This document shows, in pieces, positions 49,190-59,215 of a stretch of 64,000 bases of DNA; positions within the stretch are counted from its first letter, which is position 1; each line of letters begins with the position of its first letter. The notes under the pieces were generated by a model. That model made no database searches and was not told where the DNA came from. It saw only the letters and a program-made list of their open reading frames with translations. The DNA is taken from positions 124,001-188,000 of the forward strand of contig JACATO010001445.1 of the NCBI GenBank assembly GCA_018389105.1, given 5' to 3'. Position numbers and translations under genes: made by a program. The stretch is from Nautilus pompilius. Lineage: Eukaryota > Mollusca > Cephalopoda > Nautilida > Nautilidae.

Positions 49190-50054
49190 CAGTACTGTGC
49201 AAAAGTCTTAGGTGACTATACGCTAATGCTTATTTTGTCTAAAAACATTTTTACGCGAAGGGAATAAGGCTAAGAGGCTGACATATGCCACCCAACCCAT
49301 AAACTGGACCCAAGAACAGTGGAACAAAGTTTTTGAAATTTTTTGGGGTCTAAAAGAGAGGTTAGGATGTAAGGAAAAGAATTGGAGAAGAGCATAAATA
49401 AACGGGTGTGCAGCCTATGATAAAGTATGGCGGAGATTCTAAACAGGTTTGAGATGTATCTTGGCCATATGGGCGTTGGGGATTTAGTGCGAACAGGAGA
49501 AAATATGAACGAAGTCACATATGAGCAGATTCTTATTATTCACCACGCTATTCCTTCAGTATCCAGTTGCATTCATATTTCAACATGACAATAATTAAAA
49601 AAAAATAAAATACTGTTGATGTTGACAAAACTTACCAAACAAAAACACAGCAGACTGCTAGATTTATTAGAGTGGCCCCTACAAAAAGCCCTGACCTTAA
49701 TATTATTGAACATGGTTTGGAATGCTTGGACAAAATTTTAAAATGCAAAACAGCCAAAAACCAAAGAATGAAATTCTGGGCAGTGCCTCTAGATGCATGG
49801 AACAGCATTCCAACTGATATTATTACAAAATTACAAGAGAGTTCCCCAAAATATACTCTGGTAATCATGGAAGAAAAGGGTGTACATGCTAAATATTAGT
49901 ACACATAATTTTTATTTAAACATTTTCATACTGTCTACTGTACAATATTCATCTATTAGATTATATGTTTCGTTAGTTTAGTTTATTCCCTTTTTTTCAG
50001 TTGAACTTATGAATAAAAATGTAGATGACTTAAGAAGACTTTTGCACAGCACTG
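49190..50054 (+). mobile_element. Degenerate Tc1/mariner element with terminal inverted repeats
   Basis: The ends CAGTACTGTGCAAAAGTCTT and (inverted) CAGTGCTGTGCAAAAGTCTT are each flanked by TA, the Tc1/mariner target duplication. The element is 865 bp, well short of the usual 1.3-1.6 kb. The plus strand keeps pieces of a transposase. A tryptophan-rich catalytic-core fragment near 49290-49400 has frame breaks, and a readable C-terminal part at 49672-49899 has SPDLNIIEH (third catalytic residue E) and NSIPTDII. Stops and a deletion make it inactive. Confidence 0.85.
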
Positions 50055-51748
50055 TACAGCAGCATTTAAACACTAGATTCAGATTGCATACACAGCTGCT
50101 TTAAGAAAGGGTTAATCCATGCAAACACCATAGTTAATTCTGGCTCACATGCCTAGTGCCGTAGAGAGATGAACTGTAGATATTTTCTGAAATATCCATA
50201 ATTACTTTAAAATTATGTACAATTGTACTATAACTTCTTTGTTATATATTTTTTATATATATATATTTAGCGCGGGTTCGATGTAAATATGTCATTCTAG
50301 TTATGCGAATCACCCATTCCATTAATTTAAAAAGAAAAGAAAAAAGTCAAAGCAGTTATACATATAAAACGTACTGAAACAACAGAAAGACACGACGACT
50401 GGAGCGCCGTCTGGTGGATAAATAAAACTCCCAAGTCCATTGGTAAATTTTTACAATGAGCGCCCCCCCCACGAGATATCGATTTAAAGCGAAGGTCGTA
50501 GCTAAAACTTTACCTTCAACCCGCAAAAAAAATTTACGGAAGTCTCCCCATAATGCAACGCTGTAGACATCGAATCACATCTCAAACTAAATATGGATGC
50601 CCCTACTTAAAAACAATAAATAAATAATTTGAAAATATGGTTGCGGATAAGGCATGCGAGGGTGTACACACGTTCACCTGCTTTTCCGCGGTCGTCTGTC
50701 GGCCGAGTTCCGCCAGAAGTGAGCGGGTTGCACCCTCCCTCCAGCGTTGTATTGCGGAAACTGAGAGCAAAGTGGTATGCAAAGTTGACATCTTTGCTTT
50801 TCGTTCGCATTGCATTATGGGAATGGTTGTTTGTTTTTCCCTCGTGAGATGTTAATTCCCAAAAGTGATGCAAAAAGAAAAAAAAACAAACAAAAACAAA
50901 ATACGTTAAAATATAAAAATATAATACGAAGAAATTTGTCAAGAAGAAGAAGAAGAAGAAAGCAACTTTAAACTTTCCTTCTTCGTTCTTGTCTTGTGCA
51001 TACATTAGACGAAGGCAAGTCTATTTATGATTAATCAGTAAGTGCCTGTCGATGTCGAGCAGACATGAACTTGTGGACTTACCTAGAAAATTCCCTCAGA
51101 ATAATTTTTTCTTAACGGTTAGCATCCGTAACCGGACACCTACTTGTACAGCTGACTCTTCTGACCTTACGTTTAAAGAATGGATCGACGCTTCTCGCCC
51201 CCACATTTTTCTAAAATAAAAAAAAAACAACAAACTGTTGCTTCTAATCTGACAATGGGAAAACAAGATGGCAAACTGATAGTCGTAACCTGACACTTCT
51301 TGGAAACTTGATGCTTTTTAATGACTCTCGAAAATGTGACGTTTCTGACTTGGCAACTAAATCCGACGCTCAAGAATTCTTGACTCCAACCAGCCCGATG
51401 CTTTGCAAAGTTTAACATTTCTGATTTCATACTTGGAAAACGGATCAGTCTAACCCTGTCACGAGCCCTTGACTCTACCAACCTGACATTTCGAAATATC
51501 TAACACTTTTAAATTAGCACTGGGGGGGGGGGGGAGCTGACGGTTATCACCTGACAGGTGAGAATTTGACACTTTTACTTTCTACACTTGGAAAACTGAC
51601 GCATGAAAATATGACCCGCTCAGAAGCTTCAAAACTGAAATTCGGCACTTTTAACATAACACTTGAAATATTACGCTTAATTCTGAGTCAGAAACTAGGA
51701 TATTTAAACGAATGCCATAGCTTCGGCGCTGGGAAAGAAGATGGTTTT

Positions 51749-51751
<3 letters not shown>
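50055..51751. other. Non-coding, no gene seen
   Basis: Unique sequence with (TA)n near 50255-50270 and (GAA)6 near 50944-50960. A G12 run lies near 51523. Confidence 0.5.
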
Positions 51752-51786
<35 letters not shown>

Positions 51787-52126
51787 GTCATTACAGAGAG
51801 ATGACGTCAGTACAGAGAGAGATGGCGTCATTAGAGAGATGGCGTCAGTACAGAGAGAGATGACGTCATTAGAGAGATGACGTCAGTACAGAGAGATGAC
51901 GTCAGTACAGAGAGAGATGACGTGATTAGAGAGATGGCGTCAGTACAGAGAGAGATGACGTGATTAGAGAGATGACGTCAGTACAGAGAGAGATGACGTG
52001 ATTAGAGAGATGGCGTCATTAGAGAGATGACGTCATTAGAGAGATTACGTGATTAGAGAGATGACGTCAGTACAGAGAGAGATGACGTGATTAGAGAGAT
52101 GACGTCAGCACAGAGAGAGAGAGAGG
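51752..52126 (+). repeat. CRE minisatellite array 4
   Basis: After (GA)16, units of 20-26 bp, GAGAGATGACGTCAGTACA and GAGAGATGACGTGATTA, alternate with GATGGCGTCATTA forms. About eight exact TGACGTCA sites remain, the rest being TGACGTGA or TGGCGTCA. This is the same family as the array at 2.2-2.7 kb, 49 kb away, in the same orientation. Confidence 0.9.
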
Positions 52127-55100
52127 AGAGAGGACATTCATCACGCAAGGAAGTTAAAAAATGCCAGACAATACCTAAACTTGACACAGGGAGGGGGGGA
52201 AGGCGGGAGATGCCAGCCTGGTCGCCGTCATGCCTCCATTGTTTTATTAAAGTGTAAACGAACATTATAAATGAATGAAGGGAGGGAGGGCGTGAAATGG
52301 GCACTTGTCACGATACGATTAAGTCGCCATTCACTAATCGGACCACCCTAGACTGAACAACAGCCATGTTCCATCTCATTGTTTTGACTGCCTACGAGTA
52401 GTTTCCGTTCTCTTTCTCACTTTAAAGTCCCATCCTCCATCTTCTTTAAAAAAATAAACAAACAAACCATCGTTTCCATTTAAAAAAAAAAAATTTAAAT
52501 AAAACATTTTATTTGTTTTTCCTTTAATCTTTTCGTTCCGACAGGTGGTGTTTTTTTTGTTTTTGTGCTGCTGTTGCGGTCGGATTTTTAACCCTCCCCT
52601 CCTCCTCCTCCTCCTCGGAGGCGTACAAACCGAACGTCTTTTTGGGTGGTCCTCACTGCTCGCCCTCTTCCCGTTTTAATCTCCCAGTTTGTTGAGCTAA
52701 TCGCTCCCTCTTGTCTTTCCCTTCCCGCCCCTCCCTGCCATCTCGCGGCGATACCGCGTTATCTCGCGTTTTCCTCAGCCGATGAAAAGGCCGCGGGCCT
52801 TAATAAGGCGGGGGTCGGGAGAGAACTCGCCCCCACTCGGCGACCGTAACCACGCGTTTTCACGGAGTGGCATAAACAAAATGTAGCGCCGCCATCCGGC
52901 TATTTCCTATCAGTTAAAAAAGAGACACCCCCCCCAACCCCAACCCAAACCCACGCAGCGGATCCATTCGGCCCATTCCGTTGTCATCAGCGCCCTACAG
53001 CAATCTACAACTCTCCCTCCCCCCCCCGTTTTCACTGAGGACAAAGAAGGAAAAAAAAAGGAAAAAAAAATATTAAAGAGGCATGGCTTAAAAAAAAAAA
53101 TAAATAGAAATTAAGGGGTCGCGTAATAGCCGAAATAATACTCGAACCCCTGTTTACATCAGCTGAACTATGGTACTACGAATGGGGGGCTCTGATGTCA
53201 CATCCTGATACCTACTCCTGGTATTACCGTTATTTAGATCTGTCTGTACGCAATATGTACTTAGAAAAAAGAAATTTTTTAAGAGAAAATAAATTTATCG
53301 CGACAGACTCTAATTAATTACTTCCCTTAAGAAATACGGGGGAAGGAAAGAAAAAAAAAAAGAAGACAAAAGCAAACGATCGGACAAAAGGTAGTAAAAA
53401 AAAGAGGAACTTCGTTTATTTATGGCGGTCTTGCCACCCGCTAATGGCAAAGGTCACAGACTGGGTGACGTCACGTTGCCACCCACACCCCCCCCCGCTA
53501 ATGGCAAAGGTCACAGACTGGGTGACGACGTCCGTCACACACAACAGATAAAAGGAGAGGAGAGTAACACTCAGAAAAGCTGCCAGTTAGATTCGTAATA
53601 AAACAGAATAGAAATGGAAAACTGCGATAATAAGGAACAAACAAACAAAAAAAAAAAAGCAATCGGGTATAGAATTACTCTGAAGCAATACGTACTGTAA
53701 CTGCAGACAGACCAAATCTTTAATATATTCTCCTTTTAAAGTTGAGAAAATTTTATTTGTACACTTTTAAAGGTGGAGCCAATTTTAAACATATATTATT
53801 CAATGTATTCTTTCCGTTTTCATGATTTTTGTTACGCATGTATCTTAAAGTACACAGGTTATAGTGGTTTCTTTGGTAATAGCAATTATGCTCAAACATC
53901 ATCGTTAATTACCTAATGAAGAAATCTGATTACAGTTATATTGAATTATAAGTCATTTGTAAAGATCGTTGTCTATGATGGGAGATGGTGGTGGAGAAAC
54001 TTAATTCATAATTCGACACCGTGATCTTATTCCAGATTTGTTTACCCAAACCACCCTGGCGCTAAGCAAAACTGTTTACACGCCATAGAACGAAAGTCAC
54101 CGTGATAACATCTTTAACGACTGGCACAGAGACGTGCACCTTTTTCATCTGTTATCTATCATGCTATGTACTTTCTAGACATAAAAAAAAATTACTTTTG
54201 GATTAATTTTTGCTTAGGCTGAAGCGGGGCGGGGTCCATGCATTATTAATATTATTATTATTATTATTATTAATGCGCATATATCTTGACCTGGCTGAAT
54301 AGCGCGCTTACAGATGGATCTACCCATGAATGCGTTAAGCAGGCAGGAGCAAAAGGGCTATTAACCATAGTATTAAAAAAAAAAACAAAAAAAAAAACGA
54401 GGATTAACTCCCCTTGAATAATTTTTTTTGTTGTTTTTTCCTCCTTCTCCCCCTCTTTTACTAAACGTTCCCAGAATTCCCCCGCAGTCGCGCCGAAAAA
54501 TAGCGCAAGGGTGCGATCCTTACCAGTATATCAGTGAGAATATTATATAATATATACAACTAACAGATTATTTATGTTTTTTTTTTTTTTAAATTTATGT
54601 ATTCGGTATGTCATACAAGCAACAAAAAAGACTATAATTTTTAATCCGGTATTAAATATCAATGAGGGTACAGTTCTCACCTTTGACCGTGGAAGCTAAC
54701 CGGTGTAGCGGGACGGCGTTGGCTTGCTCTTGTAACGGTCGGTTAGCAGGCAGGCAGGCAGTCGTCGAAGGAATAAACCTTCACGGTTGTTGTTTTTTTT
54801 TTTTTTAAATATATATATATATAATTTTGGACTTTTTGAGGACCCATTGGAAAGAAACAGAGGTGAGTTGAGCTCCAAAGGAGACAGAGAGAGAGAGAGA
54901 GAGTGGAGAGACACAGGGGCTAAGCACGAGTTATGAATCACCAGACTGTTGTGATAATGAGGTGTGGGGGTGTGTGATCGGAAAACTAGGCTAGAGTCTC
55001 TCTCTGTGTCCTGCTCGTAAGTCTGCTACCACTCGCTGCACACCGTACAGCCTCGGCTGATGCTGGCTGAGCTTGGCACTGTCAGCTGGAAATAAGAAAA

Positions 55101-55263
55101 CGAAAATCTAATTGATGATAATGGTGAAAACTCTTGATACAGTACCGTGCTCGTTCATCCTTAGTTAAACAGATAATGAATGAAAATCTTAATAATGATA
55201 ATTAATACCCTGAGACAGTGCGATGTTCATTTATCCTTAGCTAAACAGAAGAAAAAAAAAAAA

Positions 55264-55306
<43 letters not shown>

Positions 55307-55394
55307 TAATAATAATCACAGTAGGTATAGAAAAATTAATTTATGTAATAAAAAATAGGATACTGTGCAATTAAATTGATTTTTGCGTGAAATA
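52127..55394. other. Non-coding; presumed promoter side of AASDHPPT
   Basis: It contains A/T homopolymers, (CTC)5 near 52604, (ATT)9 near 54246-54272 and (AAT)14 at 55266-55313. The strongest CpG density near the gene is at about 54660-54760. GTAAGT at 55017-55022 is a plausible donor for an untranslated first exon of AASDHPPT. That link is inference. Confidence 0.4.
53431..53530 (+). repeat. Tandem duplication with AAAGGTCA half-site and CRE
   Basis: Two copies of CGCTAATGGCAAAGGTCACA-GACTGGGTGACG lie at about 53439-53470 and 53496-53527. AAAGGTCA is a nuclear-receptor half-site. The first copy runs into a full TGACGTCA, and the second into TGACGACGTC. Confidence 0.8.
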
Positions 55395-55735
55395 TAGGGC
55401 GGGATAGTGGTTGTAAGGCTGGGACCCCAGAACACACTGTTGGGAAAGAGAGAGTGCATAACACTGGCTATTATGGCCAAGTCAGAAGTGCATGATGCAT
55501 TTTGACCAACCTCATGAACCTACCAAAAGTTTCTACTAGAAATCTGTGTGTGTGTGGTGGGAAACTGGAGTACCCAGAGAAAAATCCAAATGATCAGCTG
55601 GGGAAGAAGGGCAAGAAGAAACTGTTAGGAAGGTACATCAAACCAAGCCCTTCCCAATGGGGATTTGGACAAAGGGCTCTTAATCCTAGGAATCCAGTAG
55701 TTTAATCACTGGACTACCACACTACCTGATATATG
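55395..55735 (-). mobile_element. tRNA-derived SINE, minus strand
   Basis: On the minus strand the head reads GGTAGTGTGGTAGTCCAGTG, then TTAAACTACTGGATTCC, then a B-box-like TTTGTCCAAATCCCC about 60 bases in. It is followed by a body with TTCTTCCCCAGC and CTGGGTACTCCAG. This layout is that of a Pol III SINE. The distal end is approximate. Confidence 0.65.
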
Positions 55736-55857
55736 AGGTACTGTACACTAATAAATTGATTTTTTGTGTGCAATATTTCATACAATATTGGAGAATTTGT
55801 CCACATTTTTGTTGAGCAGTTGTGGTTTATCTTTTTATTTTTTTTTAATGCTTTCAG

Positions 55858-56019
55858 AGAATGAAGACAACATACATTAATAGTGTTCGTGTGGCCTTCA
55901 ATTTCAAAGTCTGGAATCCCAACCAGTCTGAATGGACCTTTGCTGCAAGTTGTATTCAGCCTGAAGAGAAGGAACGAATTGAGAGATTTGTTTTCAAGAA
56001 GGATGCCAAGGCAGCCATG
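55858..56019 (+). CDS. AASDHPPT: Phosphopantetheinyl transferase AASDHPPT, first coding exon
   Basis: The enzyme moves the 4'-phosphopantetheine arm of coenzyme A onto a serine of carrier-protein domains (fatty acid synthase, mitochondrial ACP, aminoadipate and formyltetrahydrofolate dehydrogenases). With ATG at 55861 the exon codes 53 residues. VRVAFNFKVWNP (9-20) matches the family's VRWAF strand, and IQPEEKERIERFVFKKDAKA (32-51) is its best-conserved N-terminal block. The donor is ATG|GTGAGA, phase 0. The ATG lies 3 bases after a good acceptor (pyrimidines then TTTCAG, ending 55857), so an upstream, probably untranslated, exon is likely. The human protein has about eight more residues ahead of the aligned part. 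It belongs to the same gene as the exon at 61995. Confidence 0.9.
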
Positions 56020-56047
56020 GTGAGAAACAACAACATGTCAAATAATT

Positions 56048-57791
56048 CACTGGTCAACAAAATTAAATGTATTATACTCATTATGAATGCAAACCAACTT
56101 TTTTAGACTAATTTTTCATGCTGATTTCAAAATTTCACTCCATTTGTATGCAGCACGTATCAGTTTTTCAGTAGATACATGCAAATATTTACATATTTGT
56201 ATATATGAAATCATTAACGTAATAAATAAGGACATATTATTTTTAGAAAGTAAATGAGTTTATTGAGTTAAAAATCATCACTATCATTCTACAAAGAGTG
56301 AATACACAAAAAATGGGTCAGACAAAACAGACAAAGTTAGAACAACAGAGTTAGAAACATTGTGATTTGGATTTCCTGTGGTGTTCCTGATCTGGTTGAT
56401 CACGGTAAAGTGTCCAGCAGTAGTCAGCCAGCATACTGTCATTCCAGAAGCCTTGGTACCGTTTCTCCATAGCACTAATGTCCTGGTGAAATCTTTCACC
56501 ATGTTCATCAGACACTGCTCCAAGGTTATCTGCGAAGAAATCCAGATGGGAGTCCAAGAAGTGAACTTTCAGTGACATGCGACAACCCATTGCTGAGTAA
56601 CATTTCAGAAGATTCTTGATGCCATCCTTGTAGTCCATTGCCTTTTGTTGCCCAAGAAATTCTCACAGATCCAATTGAAAGCATTCCAGGCAGGCAGTTC
56701 CAGTTCATCCAGTGTTGTCTTGAAGTTGACATCTTTGAGTACTTCTCTAAGTTATATGAACACCGTGCTCTAGCAGATACTTCTCCTTCAGTCTTGATGC
56801 CAACAGTTCTGCTTTATCTTTTGAGAGGGATAGGTCTCTGACAAGGTCATTCAGTTCAGCTTGGGAAAATTTCTGAGGTTCAAAGCTATCGTCATCAGCC
56901 ACGTAATCTTCCTCAGCAGCACTATCGTGACAGTCAGCATCATCATCTGATGTTTCAATACCATCATCTGGTGGAACTGGAATTGGCAGACTTCCATTGT
57001 GAGGCACAGGTCTCATTGCAGAATCCAAATTGGGGATACACAATTTTGTGTTTATTCTTCATAGAAACCCTGTGACATTTACTTTGCAAAAATAACAGTC
57101 ATTAAAATGGTCTTCCGGCTCCCTCCATATCATTGGAAGCAGCAAAGGCATGGACTTCTTCCTCTTATTGAACCAGTCACATAAGCCATTTGAGCAAGCT
57201 GAGCAGATAAAATGTGGTGCCCATAACTTGTCCTGATCTCCAAGAGGACAGTCAAAGTATAGCTTATAAATCTTGATCTCTGGTGTTATTGTACGTTTTT
57301 TAGCTTTCACAATAAATTGTCCACAGACATAACAAAACACATCAGGAGGATTTCTACACTGTCTTGACATTGTTAACACTGTAAAACAAGTAAGGAAATA
57401 GATACAAACGGTTATACTTATATTGAATTTGGGATGATGAAATATTTAATCAGACCAATTATGACTGGACAATTTGAAATGTTGAAATACTATTTCATCA
57501 GACAAAACTTGATTGGTTAATTTAAGATGATGAAATATTGCATCTGAACTATGCAGCAATGAATAATGTAGTTTGTTTTAAAGGTATGTTTCCATGATGT
57601 AAATGAAATACATGCATACACGTCATTAATTGGAATTTCTATATAATGCATGAGCTAAAACCAAAAAACTTTATCATCTTGAAAACTGTACGTGATGTCA
57701 AAAAACCAATTGTATATTTTAAATCAGCATTAAAAACTACACTAAGTAACACCTTGACATATGCTTGATGAAAAATACTTGTTGACCAGTG
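56048..57791 (-). mobile_element. 1.74-kb DNA transposon of an uncharacterised family, with TIRs
   Basis: The ends are exact inverted copies, CACTGGTCAACAA at 56048-56060 and TTGTTGACCAGTG at 57779-57791. A second, subterminal inverted match (TTTTTCATGCTGATTTCAAAAT against TTTTTAATGCTGATTTAAAAT) lies about 55-65 bases in from each end. The flanks ATAATT (left) and TATAATT (right) suggest a short AT-rich target duplication. The single gene inside runs on the minus strand. The left end is only 28 bp past the AASDHPPT splice donor, so the intron tolerated insertion right next to the exon. Confidence 0.8.
56351..57370 (-). pseudogene. Broken gene of the TIR element: Cys/His-rich N-terminus plus conserved C-terminal domain
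   Basis: Start ATG is at 57370. The N-terminal part has Cys pairs and His in an order typical of zinc binding: C13-x2-C16, C41, H53-x2-C56-x2-C59, C64, H88 and C92-x2-C95. A TGA at 57061-57059 interrupts the frame. The same frame continues with PVPP and an acidic linker (DDGIETSDDDADCHDSA) to about 56747. After a frame change the C-terminal part follows, with NAFNWICENFLG, VHFLDSHLDFF, SDEHGERFHQDI, MEKRYQG and MLADYCWTL. I recall this C-terminal motif set as a widespread uncharacterised protein family in invertebrate genomes, usually 500 residues or more. About half, the middle, is missing here. I know no established function; transposase is a guess from the TIRs. Confidence 0.75.
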
Positions 57792-58904
57792 TATAATTAA
57801 AACATACTGAAATATGGTGTCAATCGGGAGGAAGGGTTTGTTATGAATTTTTAAATGTATCTTCTTTTTTTAACTTAGACAAAATTATACACATAAACAT
57901 TAAAATCTAAAATTTCAAAATGTTTATCTTTAATTAGTAAGATTCTTTCAGAATTACATTATTTAATTTATAACTATAATTAAGATGGTACATCCAATAA
58001 TTAAAATAGGTAATGGACATTAAATTTTCATTAAATTTAGAAATTCTTCTCAAAATCACTTAATTTTTTTAAGCTCTGTAGTGGTGCCGTTGTGACTGGC
58101 AGATAGATCAAGTTTCAGTTCTAAAAATTTGCATTCTTCTTGACTGACATTTTGTCCAAAAATTTGTTTTGCTTTTCTATTTTGTTCAAATAATTTTAAA
58201 AATATTTTTCTAATGAAGGGGTTTATTGGAATTAAGGCATTTGCTAAAAACTAATTAAAAAACAATCTGCAGTGATGATGCTATGCTTGTTCACATTAGG
58301 ATGGTAAAAGTTTTAGATAACACACTACACTTGGTTGTAAATCGATGTATTAAAATTTTTCAGGGTTTGACCCCAGTGATGCAAATTTTTAACTTATTTG
58401 TCTCAGATTTTAAAAATCATTATAGACTTCTTGTAAAATGCACAAACTAATAATACTGATAAATTCAATATCTAAAGAAATAAAAGGATACAGAGGGAGT
58501 GGTAATGCACCTTTAATGTGGAGACTTAAAAAATTATTGGTGGATTAGTAATCTTGAGGTAGAAAAAAAAACTTTTGCAAGCTTAGTGCTAGAACACATT
58601 TTTAAAAAACTTTCTTGCTGTCATCAGTAGGGGATATAGTTAACTAGGTTTGCAGAGATCATTGATATTTTAAATTGCTTAAAAACAGAAACAACAGCAG
58701 GTTGTAAACGTCCACTGGTTTTGAATATCTATGACCTGTTTCTTAAGTTCGTTTTGATGCATTTTAAAACATTTTTCCAAATCCTGGTTCAGTGGAATGG
58801 TGTGTTAGTTGAGATGAATTTTAAAAAAAACATTAATCCTTATGAATTCTATATTATCTGTCATTATCACACTGTTTCATTATTCTTTTGTTTCTTTCTG
58901 CAAG
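57792..58904 (+). other. Intronic AT-rich sequence, nothing recognised
   Basis: Very low CpG and no repeat or coding signal that I can name. Confidence 0.5.
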
Positions 58905-59215
58905 GTTAAGGTGACTCAATTAATTTTTGGGCTATTGGACTGCTAAGGTTGAGGTCCCAAGTTCAAATTCCAATTGTGTTTTGTTTGGCATACCTCCCTG
59001 ACAGGTTTTTTCGGCTCTTCTGCATTAGTCTATTGGTGTGGTTTTTACTCTGGGTAATCCAATTTCCATCCAAAGCGAAACAGAAGATTTCTAGAGTAGG
59101 GACCTTCCATGTCCTGTCCCATGAGTTGAAGGAATGGCAATGCTTGCTACTGGAAATGATAGCACTAAACCAACTCATCAGGTATATCTACTTTTGTAGG
59201 CAATGATGTTCAAAG
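58905..59215 (+). mobile_element. SINE-like copy (family with GGACTGCTAAGG head)
   Basis: It has GGGCTATTGGACTGCTAAGG, then a B-box-like CAAGTTCAAATTCC about 20 bases on, and a body with TTTGGCATACCTCCCTGACA and GGCTCTTCTGCA. The same words in the same order occur in the copy at 61690. The A box is eroded. Confidence 0.65.

Noticed and set aside
49270..49518. 82-codon minus-strand frame inside the Tc1 element
   Set aside because: It is antisense to the transposase remnant, which is the conserved reading.
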